Source: CAZMSD01 sp964568855
GTDB lineage: Bacteria > CAIWAD01
DNA: 48,149 bases
Direction: 5' to 3'
Assembly (NCBI GenBank): GCA_964568855.1
Contig: CAZMSD010000034.1
Coordinates: 1 to 48,149, forward strand
The notes under the pieces are model-generated. The model was not told the origin of the DNA. It worked only from the letters and a program-made list of their open reading frames with translations, and did no database searches. Position 1 is the first letter of the stretch, and each line of letters opens with the position of its first letter. The translations under genes and the position numbers were made by a program. Positions 36,575 to 45,925 of this stretch are shown piece after piece.

Positions 36575-36588
36575 TGAAAGTGGTTTCA
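36575..36588. promoter_or_regulatory. Inverted repeat upstream of MarR-GNAT gene
   Basis: TGAAA-GTGG-TTTCA in an AT-rich patch (36560-36600) of an otherwise GC-rich region, 31 bases before the start codon. MarR proteins often bind such repeats over their own promoters. The promoter itself is not clear (CATAAT could be the -10). Confidence 0.45.
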
Positions 36589-36821
36589 AAAATAATCTGT
36601 GCCGTTGGCGAGCCGCCCGCCTTCATGCGCGCTTCGTTCAGGCCTTCAGCCGGGCGCCGGGAGGCTCGAGTCGAGTGCCTCATAATGTAAATGGACGGGT
36701 CTGCGCGCCGCGGCGGCGATCCTCCGGATACTATCTTGAACTGCGGGATTTATATCGCCTCGCCGGAAGGCGGCCCTTGATTCCGCGAAGGGCCCGGTGT
36801 GTTACAACTTGCGGGAGGACC

Positions 36822-37376
36822 ATGAGCGGATTGAAACCGATCGAAGCCGATCGGCTGCTGGCCCGCCCGGTGGATCTCTGGCTCAACCAGTGGCTGCTCC
36901 TGACTTCCGGCGACGCCCGGGAGTACAACACCATGACGGTGGCCTGGGGCAGCATCGGCGGGATGTGGCGCCTGCCTTTCGTCCAGGTGGTGGTGCGTCC
37001 CTGCCGTCACACCTACGGGTTCATGGAGCGGTTCCCCACCTTCACCTTGTGCGCCTTTCCCGCGAAGTGCAGGGAGGCCTTGCTCCTGCTGGGAACCCGC
37101 TCCGGGCGCGACGGGAACAAGATCGCCGATTCGGGTCTGCGGCCGGTGCCTTCCAGCGCAGTGGAGGCGCCTTGTTTCGCAGAGGCCGAACTCGTCCTGG
37201 AATGCCGCAAGATCTACTGGCAGGACATGGAGGCCACCCAATTCCTGGATGACAGGATCGAGGAATGCTACCCGGAGCGTGACTACCACCGGATCTACTT
37301 CGGCGAGATCCTGGCGGTTCGCGCGGCGGAATCCTTCGGGAAGAGCAGCGAGGTCGAACAGTGCCGCAGGGAATAG
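36822..37376 (+). CDS. Flavin reductase-like FMN-binding split-barrel protein
   Basis: 184 aa from ATG 36822, set by GGGAGG four bases upstream. It matches flavin reductase-like/flavoredoxin proteins: DLWLNQWLLLTSGDAREYNTMTVAWGSIGGMW (FMN-contact blocks NTMTVAWG and GGMW), VVVRPCRHTYGFMERFPTFTL, LLLGTRSGRDGNKIADSGL, CRKIYWQDM, YHRIYFGEIL. This branch usually binds FMN and passes electrons in anaerobes. The cyclase gene starts 10 bases after its TAG, so the two are co-transcribed; their functional link is unclear. Confidence 0.85.
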   Translation: MSGLKPIEADRLLARPVDLWLNQWLLLTSGDAREYNTMTVAWGSIGGMWRLPFVQVVVRPCRHTYGFMERFPTFTLCAFPAKCREALLLLGTRSGRDGNKIADSGLRPVPSSAVEAPCFAEAELVLECRKIYWQDMEATQFLDDRIEECYPERDYHRIYFGEILAVRAAESFGKSSEVEQCRRE

Positions 37377-37386
37377 TGGAGTCGCC

Positions 37387-40300
37387 GTGAGTCAGCTGTT
37401 CGACGACATCCTGAGCAGCGACCTGGACAAGCTGGGCGCCATCATCAATCCCGTGGGCGAGCGGACCGAGCGCCTGCGGGAGGGCGAGAACCGCTACGTG
37501 GCGGTGCTGTTCATGGACCTGAAGGGATTCACCGCCATGGGCGAGCGGATGCACTCCGAGGACGTGAAACACACCCTCGACCAGGTCCTGACCGTGTTCA
37601 CGAACTCGATCGAGAAGTACGGTGGCTACATCGACAAGTACGAGGGGGACCTGATCATGGCCCTCTTCGGCAGCCGCTCGGCCAGCGAGTCGGACACGGA
37701 GCGGGCGCTGCTGGCCGGCCTGAAAATGCTGCGCGACCTGCCCGAGGTGAACAAGCTGCTGGGCACCGAGCTCAAGATGCGCATCGGAGTCAACACGGGC
37801 GAGGTGACCACCGGGCGAGTGGGCAAGAAGCGCGAGGGCGATTTCACTGTCTATGGCGACGCGGTGAACCTGGCCTCGCGCATGGAGAGCAACGCCCCGG
37901 TGGACAGCCTGATGGTTCCCGAGCAGACGCGCGACCTGGTGCTCGACCGCTTCGACTTCGAGGACCTGGGGGAGATCGAGGTCAAGGGCAAGTCCCGTCC
38001 CGTTTCGGTTTTCAAGGTGTTGCGGGCGCACTCGCGCCCCGGCGAGCGCTGGGAGCGCAGCACCCTGATTCGTGATACGCGTTTCATCGGGCGTAATACG
38101 GAAGTGCGCCGTCTGCTGGAGGCCTGGCGCGACTGCTGCGAGACGCCCGATGCGCGGGAGGCTTCCCGCCCCGAGCCTCCGGCGGCGGCCTTCATCGAGG
38201 GAGTGGCCGGAATCGGCAAGTCCCGCCTGGTCCGCGAGTTCCTGAGATCCGCCGGCGATCCGCCGCACCGGTCCACCTACGCCCGGGCCTTCGGCCAGGG
38301 GCCCTACTTCCTCTGGCTGGCCCTCCTGCGTGATATCGCGGGAATCGGCGAAGAGGAGGAGAGCGAGGTGCGAGGCGCCCGGCTGGCGGAGCTCTTCGCC
38401 GGCCTGAGCGGGCTGGCCCTGGACGATGCGGCTCCCGTGCGCAGCGTCTCCGTCTTCCGGCTGCTGCTGGACCTGCCCCAGGACGATCCCCGGCTGTCGA
38501 AGCCCGATCCTCAGACCCTGCAGGCCCTGGTACACGTGGCCCTGCGGCGGCTCCTGGAGAGCCTGGCGATCCGCGAGGACCGGGACCGGGGCAGGCCCCT
38601 GTTGCTGGTGCTGGACGACGCGCAGTGGATGGACGAGGCCTCCCGGGACATGCTCCGGCACCTGCTGGCGGCCTGGAACCCGCGTCCCGCCGACCCGACG
38701 CGCAGGCCGCGCCTGTTCCTGCTGTTGACCAGCCGCGAGGACGCCGGGGCGATCCTCGAACTGCGCAGCGACGCCCGAACGGTCGAGCTGCCCTTGAAGC
38801 CCCTTTCCGCGCCTGATCTCGACGGCCTGGTGCAAGACATGCTGAGCGGGGAACCGCCGCCCGAGGGCCTGCTGGAGCTGGTGGAAAGCCGCAGCGGCGG
38901 CAACCCCTTCTTCGCCGAGGAATGGATGATCTACCTGCGGGAACAGGGATTGCTCGAGCGGGTGAAAGAGGAGGACGCTCCCTGGAGGCTGGCCGAGGGA
39001 GCGAAGGACCGCAGCCTGCCCCAGAGCCTGAATCAGCTGATCCTCAGCCGGGTGGATCGACTGGAGGGCGGGTTGAAACTGGTCCTGCAGTGCGCCGGCG
39101 TGATCGGTCAGGGCTTCAGCCAGGCCATGCTCGGTCACGTGATCCAGCGTCTCGGCGAGCGCGCGGATCTCGAAGGGGACCTGCGCCGCCTGCGGGAGGA
39201 GCAGTGGATCCGTCGCACGGGGCAGGAGGACGGCGAGCAGCGCTACGTCTTCACCCACGCGCTGACCGCGGAGGTCTGCTATCGCACGCTGCTCCGGCAC
39301 AACCAGCGCCTGATCCACCGGCTGGTGGCCGAGTACGCCGAGGAGCAACTCGGTTGGCGCGAGGAGTATTACGCCTTCCTGGCGAACCACTACGACCGCG
39401 GACAGGTGGAGCAGAAGGCCCTGCAATACCTGGACCTGGCCCTGGGCGTGGCCGTCCGGGACTACGCCGGACGCGAGGCCCTGAAGCTGGGTACACGGCT
39501 GATGCAGCGCTGCGATGACCGGCCCGACCTGGGCGGGACGGCGGTCCGCACCCGGCGCCGCCTGGCCGAAGTGCACCAGCGCCTGGGAGAGTGGGGCCGC
39601 GCGCGGGAGTTGCTCGAGGTGGCCATGCTGAAGGCCCGCGAGATCGATTCGCGGGAGGAACTCGGTCGCTGCATCCTGGAGCTCGGGCGGATCCACGCCC
39701 TGGAGGGCAACTACGTCTTCGCCCGCAAATGCGTTGAGGACGCGCTTAAACACTTCGAATCGCTGGAGCACGCGAGGGGCATCGGCGAGTGCCGCCTCAG
39801 CCTGGGCGACCTGCACCGGCACCGCAGCGAGTATGCCCAGGCGGGCGAAGCCTACGAAAATGCGCTGGAACGCTTCAGGGAGGCGGAGCACCGCCACGGC
39901 GAGGCGCGGGTCCTGCTCAACCTGGGCGACCTGCAGCGCGCCCTGGGGGAAAGCGAGGCCTCGCTGGAGTCGACCCGCCGGTCTCTGGAGATCTGTGAGA
40001 CACTGGGCGACCGCCTGGGCATAGCCGTGTCGCTGCGCGGCATGGGCGACCTTTACCGCCTGCGGGGCGGACTGGAGCGCTCCCGCGAGAGTTACGCCGG
40101 CAGCCTGGCGATCTACGAGGAGCTGGGTCACAAAGAAGGCATCTCGGCGGTCTCGCGCAGCCTGGGGGACCTGCACCTGCTGCATCACGACCACGAGGCG
40201 GCGCGGGGATGCCTCAAACGCTCCGAGTCGCTCTTCGAGGAGCTGGGCGACCGGCAGGGGCTGGCCGTCGTCCTGCGCAGCCTGGGCAACGTCTGCCGGC

Positions 40301-40908
40301 TGAAGGGAGAGATCCCGGAGGCCGAGGAATACTACGGCAAATCGCTGCGCCTGCGCCGCGAGCTGGGCGACAGCCAGGCGGAGGCCTTCCTGCTGGTGGA
40401 CATCGGCGACCTGAAGCGCGAGCAGGGCCGGCCGGAAGAAGCGGGCGCGGACCTTAAGGAGGCTCTGTCCATCTTCGATACGCTGGGGCACCGCAAGGGG
40501 CGGGCCCTGGCCCTGAGCCGCATCGGCGACGTGCAGCGCTTCAGGGACAGGACCGATGAGGCCCGGGCCAGCTACCGGGAGTCGCTCGCGATCCTCGAAG
40601 ACCTGGGAGACCGGCGCGGCCAGGCCCTCTGCCGGTTGCGCCTGGCCGACCTGGAGCGCGAATCCGGCCGGCCGCAAGAAGCTGAGTTGTATTACGGAGA
40701 AGCGGCGGATATCTTCGGCGAACTCAAGCTGCAAGTGCCCCGGGCCAAGTCCATCGCCTGGCTGGCCGATGTGCTGGCGCGACTGGAACGCCGGGAGGAA
40801 GCCGCCGAAGAGTATAAGCGGGCCCTGCGGCTTTTCGAGGAACTAGGACTGGAGCAGGAAGCCGCCCGCTGCCGCGATCGCCTCGACGACCTGGAAGCGG
40901 GCGGCTGA
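37387..40908 (+). CDS. Class III nucleotidyl cyclase fused to AAA ATPase and TPR array
   Basis: 1173 aa from GTG 37387 (GGAG six bases upstream). Residues ~35-190 are a class III cyclase domain with all key positions visible: metal Asp44 (AVLFMDLKGFT) and Asp88 (DKYEGDLIMALFG), the adenine-type Lys two residues before EGD, and the transition-state Asn/Arg in GDAVNLASRME. cAMP production is therefore likely. Residues ~215-560 are an AAA_16/STAND ATPase: RFIGRNTEVRRLLEAW, Walker A GVAGIGKSR, Walker B LLLVLDDAQWMDE. From ~680 to the end run about a dozen 40-residue TPRs (LGDLHRHRSEYAQAGEAYENAL-type). No membrane segment: a cytoplasmic signal integrator. Downstream of a flavin reductase in one unit. 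Confidence 0.92.
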   Translation: MSQLFDDILSSDLDKLGAIINPVGERTERLREGENRYVAVLFMDLKGFTAMGERMHSEDVKHTLDQVLTVFTNSIEKYGGYIDKYEGDLIMALFGSRSASESDTERALLAGLKMLRDLPEVNKLLGTELKMRIGVNTGEVTTGRVGKKREGDFTVYGDAVNLASRMESNAPVDSLMVPEQTRDLVLDRFDFEDLGEIEVKGKSRPVSVFKVLRAHSRPGERWERSTLIRDTRFIGRNTEVRRLLEAWRDCCETPDAREASRPEPPAAAFIEGVAGIGKSRLVREFLRSAGDPPHRSTYARAFGQGPYFLWLALLRDIAGIGEEEESEVRGARLAELFAGLSGLALDDAAPVRSVSVFRLLLDLPQDDPRLSKPDPQTLQALVHVALRRLLESLAIREDRDRGRPLLLVLDDAQWMDEASRDMLRHLLAAWNPRPADPTRRPRLFLLLTSREDAGAILELRSDARTVELPLKPLSAPDLDGLVQDMLSGEPPPEGLLELVESRSGGNPFFAEEWMIYLREQGLLERVKEEDAPWRLAEGAKDRSLPQSLNQLILSRVDRLEGGLKLVLQCAGVIGQGFSQAMLGHVIQRLGERADLEGDLRRLREEQWIRRTGQEDGEQRYVFTHALTAEVCYRTLLRHNQRLIHRLVAEYAEEQLGWREEYYAFLANHYDRGQVEQKALQYLDLALGVAVRDYAGREALKLGTRLMQRCDDRPDLGGTAVRTRRRLAEVHQRLGEWGRARELLEVAMLKAREIDSREELGRCILELGRIHALEGNYVFARKCVEDALKHFESLEHARGIGECRLSLGDLHRHRSEYAQAGEAYENALERFREAEHRHGEARVLLNLGDLQRALGESEASLESTRRSLEICETLGDRLGIAVSLRGMGDLYRLRGGLERSRESYAGSLAIYEELGHKEGISAVSRSLGDLHLLHHDHEAARGCLKRSESLFEELGDRQGLAVVLRSLGNVCRLKGEIPEAEEYYGKSLRLRRELGDSQAEAFLLVDIGDLKREQGRPEEAGADLKEALSIFDTLGHRKGRALALSRIGDVQRFRDRTDEARASYRESLAILEDLGDRRGQALCRLRLADLERESGRPQEAELYYGEAADIFGELKLQVPRAKSIAWLADVLARLERREEAAEEYKRALRLFEELGLEQEAARCRDRLDDLEAGG

Positions 40909-40952
40909 TCGCCTCGTACAGCGGTTTACAGCGCCCCGTTATCCGCTCGAAT

Positions 40953-42554
40953 TCACTCCAGGTCTTCCGGAATCACCGCCGTGACACGGAAGTACCGTTG
41001 ATACGCCGCCCCCGGATCCACTGGAATGATCACGCTGGTTTCCTGGGTTTCCAGCAGCAGCTCGAAATTGTCGTAAGGATCGGCGGACCGGTAGACCCTG
41101 TAACTGATGTCCTCGTAGACGCCGTCGGGCTCCCAGTACACCTGCACCGCCTCGATCGCCGGCAGGGCAATGATCTGGATCGGCCAGGGGAAGGGGATCA
41201 ACTGCAGGCAGTAGCGGTAGACGAACATGTCCGCCCCGCCGTTGGAGACCAGGTTGATGAACGGGCCGAAGGAGGCCGCGTTCTCGAATCCGCCGGTCAC
41301 CACGGCGCAGAGCGGGCCGTCGCCCACCACGCCCAGTCCGCGGTCCGCGTCAACTCCGCCCGAGCTGGTGACCCAGTTGAAGGATCCCGCGGGATTCACC
41401 TGCGCCAGGTACACGTCGCTAAGTCCGGTGCTGGTGCGCACGGTGGCGCCGAAGGTGCAGGCGTCCTCGAAATGGCCGGTGGCGTACACCGCGCCGCTGG
41501 GATCGACGTCGATGTTGGCGCCCTCGTCGTTGTCCACGCCTCCAGCCGAAATGGCCCAGGCCGGAACTCCCCCGGCGCCGTTCAGCCGCGTCACAAAGAT
41601 GTCCAGGTCGCCCAGGCTGGTCAGGGTGAAGGCGCCGAAGACCGCCGTGTCCGAGTAGCGTCCGGTGACGACCGGGTCTCCGCCCGGTAGGAGGTCGATG
41701 CCGCGCGCCCCGTCGTTCAGAAGACCGCCGAAGCCGGTGGCCCAGATCGGCACTCCCGCGTTGTCCACGCGCATGGCGAAACCGTCGTCCATACCGGCAC
41801 CGGCGAGAACGAAGGGCCCCAGCACGGCATTCGCGTTGAAGACGCCGGCGATGAAGCAGTTGCCGCCCGCGGTGCAGATCCCGTGCCCGCTTTCATCCAT
41901 GTTTCCGCCGTAGGCGGTGCAGTTGAGCACCGCGCCCGTGGCGAAGTCGTAGCGGGCGAGAAAGACGTCGCTGCCCCCCGCACTGTTGTAGACGAAGGCG
42001 CCGCAGTTGAACTGCCCGTTGAAGAAGCCCGTGACACAGATCTCGTTCAGCCCGTTGGCTTCGATGTCGGTTCCCACGTCGGCCAGCGGGCCTCCCGCTT
42101 CATTGGCCCAGTTCCAGATGCCGTTGGTCTGTAGCTTGGCGACGAAGACGTTCCTGGCCGTGCCCGCGAAACCAGGCAGGAAGAAGGGGCCGAAATTGGC
42201 GTTGCCGCCGAAAAAGCCCGTGAGGTAGAGTTGACCCTCGGGACCCGTGGTGATGGCCAGTCCCCGGTCATCGTTCGGGCCGCCGGCCGCCTGGACCCAG
42301 AGGATGTTGCCCGCCGGATCGTACTTGGCCACGAAGATGTCGTCCCCGCCGGCGCTGACCACCGGGACTCCGTCGAAGGTGGCCGCGCCCTGGAAAAAGC
42401 CGATCACGTAGTGGTTTCCCTGGAAGTCGGTGCAGACGTCCCAGCCATAGTCGACCGTGGCTCCCCCGCCGTTGCGGGCCCAGATGTAGCCGGCCTGGGC
42501 GCCCGTGTGCAGCATGGCCAGGCTGAACAGGATCGAATAGAGCACTCCCCGCAT
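40953..42554 (-). CDS. Secreted SBBP-repeat (beta-propeller) protein with FnIII-like tail
   Basis: 533 aa from ATG 42554, set by GGAGG six bases upstream; signal peptide MRGVLYSILFSLAMLHTGAQA. About eight repeats of ~50 aa follow the SBBP pattern 'G..D.G..I....G..YVTG.F...A.FG......G..D.FVAKYD..G...W', for example GGDDIFVAKYDPAGNILW, CTDFQGNHYVIGFFQG. The C-terminal ~75 residues are an FnIII-like tail (VQVYWEPDG, SYRVYRSADPYDNF, YFRVTAVIPEDLE). No catalytic motif. It converges on the cyclase gene with only 44 bases between, where no terminator hairpin is seen. Confidence 0.85.
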   Translation of the reverse strand: MRGVLYSILFSLAMLHTGAQAGYIWARNGGGATVDYGWDVCTDFQGNHYVIGFFQGAATFDGVPVVSAGGDDIFVAKYDPAGNILWVQAAGGPNDDRGLAITTGPEGQLYLTGFFGGNANFGPFFLPGFAGTARNVFVAKLQTNGIWNWANEAGGPLADVGTDIEANGLNEICVTGFFNGQFNCGAFVYNSAGGSDVFLARYDFATGAVLNCTAYGGNMDESGHGICTAGGNCFIAGVFNANAVLGPFVLAGAGMDDGFAMRVDNAGVPIWATGFGGLLNDGARGIDLLPGGDPVVTGRYSDTAVFGAFTLTSLGDLDIFVTRLNGAGGVPAWAISAGGVDNDEGANIDVDPSGAVYATGHFEDACTFGATVRTSTGLSDVYLAQVNPAGSFNWVTSSGGVDADRGLGVVGDGPLCAVVTGGFENAASFGPFINLVSNGGADMFVYRYCLQLIPFPWPIQIIALPAIEAVQVYWEPDGVYEDISYRVYRSADPYDNFELLLETQETSVIIPVDPGAAYQRYFRVTAVIPEDLE

Positions 42555-42741
42555 GATGGTCCTCCGTCTGTTGATGGTTGTGCTGTGCAAGCGGAGAACA
42601 AGCTAAGGCAGGCAAACCGCCGGGTGCGTGACGCGCCTCTTCCCACCGGTGTGCGCCCGGTCACACACGAGTGTTCCGGGCGGTTGATGGGTGTTGTGTA
42701 ATACGCAGGAAAGGCCGTCGCGGCGGGACAGATCGCAACGT

Positions 42742-43626
42742 TCAGTCTGCGTGAGACACGGCGCCGCTGAGCATGTCGAGCTCCCACTCGTCGCCGTTGT
42801 CGAATTCAAGGGAGCCGCGTCCCTCCTCGCCGCCGAAGGTTATCCAGGCTTCGCGATGGATCTCCCGGTCGCCCCGCTGGCCCACGAAGACGATGTGCAG
42901 AGTTCCCTCGACGGGCACGCGCCGCTCCAGTACGGGCGAGTAGATCACGCGGAGATCGATGGCTTCCACGCTCAACTCGAAGGTATAATCTATCCAGCGG
43001 AGCAACCGGCGGACCTGTCCCTCACCGCTTCGCTGATGGATGCCGTTGATCACCGATCCGGGAGGATCCACGCCGATCTCGCGGATCTCCCAATTCCCGC
43101 TGCCGCTTTTCGTGCCGTGATAGCGCGGGTTGTATGCGAAGCCGTTGAAGATCCGCGTTCCATCGATGCCCCGCAGTGTGGAAACGGGGAACTGCAGGCA
43201 GCTGTCCGCTTCGTCCAAGAACTGGATCCGGGCCACTTCCCACCAGTGAAAACCTATTGTGTCACCGTCCACCTCCCCGTGGAAATGCCGCTCCCAGTTG
43301 AGCACCCAGTGGCAGCTGTCCGGATTGAAGACGGGATCCACGTCGCCTAGACGAATCTGCGAAGGCGGTTTCGCTGAAGCCGACGCGCCGCCGGCGAAGT
43401 CGCCCTGGAGCATGAATTCCATGGTCTCGACTACTCCGCCGGACTGCAGGGCCACGGACTCGCCGATAATCAGCGCCGCCTCTTCGTTGTCTTCCAGCTC
43501 GGTGTTCTCCTGCGTTCCTCCCGATTCCTCGCAGGCGGCGAAGAGCGCCAGGACCACGAGCGGTGATACGCACAGTTTCGATACCCGGCGAAGCCGTCTG
43601 CCGATCTTTGGACTGCGGAAACTCAT
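42742..43626 (-). CDS. Lipoprotein of unknown function
   Basis: 294 aa. GAGGAG upstream of the ATG. Type II signal peptide: basic start, then LCVSPLVVLALFAACEES with lipobox LFAAC; the Glu at +2 does not suggest the Asp inner-membrane signal. Acidic linker (GGTQENTELEDNEE), then a beta-rich body with HWVLNWERHFHGEVDGDTIGFHWWEV and many Trp/His, which I do not recognise. It lies upstream of the SBBP gene on the same strand (187 bases apart) and downstream of the histidine kinase (88 bases). Confidence 0.75.
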   Translation of the reverse strand: MSFRSPKIGRRLRRVSKLCVSPLVVLALFAACEESGGTQENTELEDNEEAALIIGESVALQSGGVVETMEFMLQGDFAGGASASAKPPSQIRLGDVDPVFNPDSCHWVLNWERHFHGEVDGDTIGFHWWEVARIQFLDEADSCLQFPVSTLRGIDGTRIFNGFAYNPRYHGTKSGSGNWEIREIGVDPPGSVINGIHQRSGEGQVRRLLRWIDYTFELSVEAIDLRVIYSPVLERRVPVEGTLHIVFVGQRGDREIHREAWITFGGEEGRGSLEFDNGDEWELDMLSGAVSHAD

Positions 43627-43714
43627 GGTGGCTCTCCTCGGAGTTGATGCTGTTCCGTTGAAAGAAGGCGAATCGACGGCAAAATTGTTAGAGGATTCAG
43701 CCTGTGAAGAGGCC

Positions 43715-45640
43715 CTAGTTGAAGAGTTCGTCCAGGATTCTCACCAGGTCGTGGATGTGAAAGGGCTTCTGCAGGTGTCCGTTCATTCCGGCCCGCTCGC
43801 ATTCCTCGCGGGCTTCCACGGTCGCATTGGCCGTCAGCGCCAGGATGAAGATCTCGCTCTTGGGGGGCGGCAGCTTGCGGATCTCGATGGTCGCCTCCAC
43901 GCCGCTCATCACCGGCATCTGAACGTCCATCAGCACCAGGTCGAAGTCCTCATCCTTGAGCTTCTCCAGCGCCTGGAGTCCGTCCTCCACCACCTGCGCT
44001 TCGATGCCGATTTTATGCAGCAGGCCCTGGGCCACCAGCTGGTTGACCTTGTTGTCTTCCGCCAGCAGGACCCGCAGATCGAAGCTGGGCAGAGAGTCGG
44101 ACTGGAACAGACCGGTCTCCTGCGCCGGATCCTCGATCTTCTCGCCGTTCCCGGAATCCTCCGGTGCTGGAAGATTTGGCTCCTCCCCCACGGCGCCTGT
44201 GACGGCGTTTAGGGCAGCGCGAAGTTCCCGGTCCTCGGCACTGGAACTCGCCGGGACCGTCTTTGCCGGCTCCGCTCTGGTTCTCGCGGCCCGGCGGGCA
44301 TCGCATGATTGATCTTCCAGCCGGTGCAGGGGCAGGTTCACCGTGAACACCGAACCCGTTCCCGGAGTGGATTCCACGCCGATGCTCCCGCCCATCAACT
44401 GGACGAGTTGCCGGCTGATGGCCAGACCGAGGCCGGTCCCCCCGTAGCGGCGGTTGGTGGAACTGTCGGCCTGCTCGAAGTGACCGAAGACGCTCTCCAG
44501 CTTGTCGTCCGGGATGCCGATGCCCGTGTCGCGCACGTGAATACGGACCAGATCCGGATCATCGCCCGGGGGCGACCCGTCGCATTCCAGCCGAACCTTC
44601 CCCGCACTGGTGAATTTCACCGCGTTGCCCATCAGGTTGAAAATGATCTGGCGGATCCGCGTGGGATCCCCGCGATAGCAGCGAGCCAGGTCATCCGGGT
44701 AGTGCAGGAAGATCTCCAGGCCCTTGTCCTGCGCTATGGGCCGCATCAGGTTGTAGACCTCCCAGACCAGATCGCGCAGGTTGAACTCCAGGTCTTCGAG
44801 TTCGATCCTGCCGGCTTCGATCTTCGAGAAGTCCAGCACGTCGTTGAGGATGTTCAACAGGAACTGGGTGGACTGGTGGATGATCATCACCTGGTTTTTC
44901 TGCTCGCGGTTCAGCTCGGTGGTGGCCAGGAGCTGCGTCATGCCCAGGATCCCGTTCATCGGCGTGCGGATCTCGTGACTCATGTTGGCCAGGAAGTGGC
45001 TTTTGGCTTCCGTGGCCGCCTGCGACTGCTTTAATTCCTGCTCGAGTCGCCGGGCGAGTTCGTGCAGCCGGCGAAGCAGCACCAGGTAGAACATGGGCAG
45101 CACCAGCAGCCCCGCCAACAGGCCCGAGCTGAAGAGGAGCTGCTCGTGGAAAAAGGGCGACCAGGCGATCAGCCCGCTGAAACAGATCATGCCGCCCACG
45201 AGACATCCGATCAGCCAGCGGGGTCCGTAGCGGAAGCCGTTGCCCATGATGATCCACAGGTAGAGCGGGTAGAAGAAAGCGCCGGGCTCTCCCGCCAGGC
45301 CGATTCCATAGGTCAGCATCACGAGATCGGCGCCGATGATGGGCACGCGGCGCCAGCTGTGCCGGCCGGGATAGAGGCGTACCCAGATCAACAGCAGCAC
45401 GGAAACCGCCAGGTAGATGGCCAGCCCCGTGGTGGACATGGCCAGTCCGTGGCTGTCGGGGCTCCGCAGCCAGAAGAAGCCCGCGAAGCTGCTCCCCACC
45501 AGCGCGATGACGCAGCGCGAACGGGCGTGGTTCAGCTCTTCGTGAATCAGCTTCTCTTTGGTGATGTCGGACATCCGGCGGCACTCGCTTTGGGCGACCT
45601 TCACACTCGCCGTTGAATGATCGGCATCGTTCTTTTCCAT
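43715..45640 (-). CDS. Hybrid sensor histidine kinase/response regulator, RpfC-like membrane part
   Basis: 641 aa from ATG 45640; ATG 45574 (MSDITKEKL) may be the true start, as neither has a strong ribosome site. Six hydrophobic segments at residues ~42-200 form a membrane input domain like that of RpfC-type kinases (GADLVMLTYGIGLAGEPGAF, YPLYLWIIMGNGFRYG). Then come HisKA with phospho-acceptor His222 (ANMSHEIRTPMNGILG), HATPase with N, G1 and G2 boxes (LMGNAVKFT, DTGIGIP, RYGGTGLGLAISRQL) and a receiver with Asp572 (LVLMDVQMPVMSG) and the Thr/Lys switch residues (ALTANA, LQKPF). No HPt domain follows, so the phosphorelay needs a partner elsewhere. Input signal unknown. Confidence 0.93.
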   Translation of the reverse strand: MEKNDADHSTASVKVAQSECRRMSDITKEKLIHEELNHARSRCVIALVGSSFAGFFWLRSPDSHGLAMSTTGLAIYLAVSVLLLIWVRLYPGRHSWRRVPIIGADLVMLTYGIGLAGEPGAFFYPLYLWIIMGNGFRYGPRWLIGCLVGGMICFSGLIAWSPFFHEQLLFSSGLLAGLLVLPMFYLVLLRRLHELARRLEQELKQSQAATEAKSHFLANMSHEIRTPMNGILGMTQLLATTELNREQKNQVMIIHQSTQFLLNILNDVLDFSKIEAGRIELEDLEFNLRDLVWEVYNLMRPIAQDKGLEIFLHYPDDLARCYRGDPTRIRQIIFNLMGNAVKFTSAGKVRLECDGSPPGDDPDLVRIHVRDTGIGIPDDKLESVFGHFEQADSSTNRRYGGTGLGLAISRQLVQLMGGSIGVESTPGTGSVFTVNLPLHRLEDQSCDARRAARTRAEPAKTVPASSSAEDRELRAALNAVTGAVGEEPNLPAPEDSGNGEKIEDPAQETGLFQSDSLPSFDLRVLLAEDNKVNQLVAQGLLHKIGIEAQVVEDGLQALEKLKDEDFDLVLMDVQMPVMSGVEATIEIRKLPPPKSEIFILALTANATVEAREECERAGMNGHLQKPFHIHDLVRILDELFN

Positions 45641-45925
45641 ATTGAACTGGATTGGCCGAGTCAGTGAAACCGATGAATCTGTCCACTTGTTGGGATGGTT
45701 TTATCAACAAAGTGGGGCTTTTCTCTTGAATGGCTCCCGCAGCTTTCGTATTTGTATGGTATCCACGCAGTCGGACCCCCGGCAACCGGCTTTCTGCAGC
45801 GATCGAGAGCCTACCGGACCCCTCGGGCACGACGCAGCTTTGTACTTAGAGCCATGCGCATCTCCGATGCACTTCAACAGCTGGCCCTGCACGCGGCTGG
45901 TGCGCCCAACCAGGGGAGAGGAACC

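Noticed and set aside
37042..40734. 1230-aa antisense open frame opposite the cyclase gene
   Set aside because: Shadow of a high-G+C coding strand; the plus-strand product has complete cyclase, AAA and TPR motifs while the antisense product is Gln/Val/Leu low-complexity with no ribosome site.
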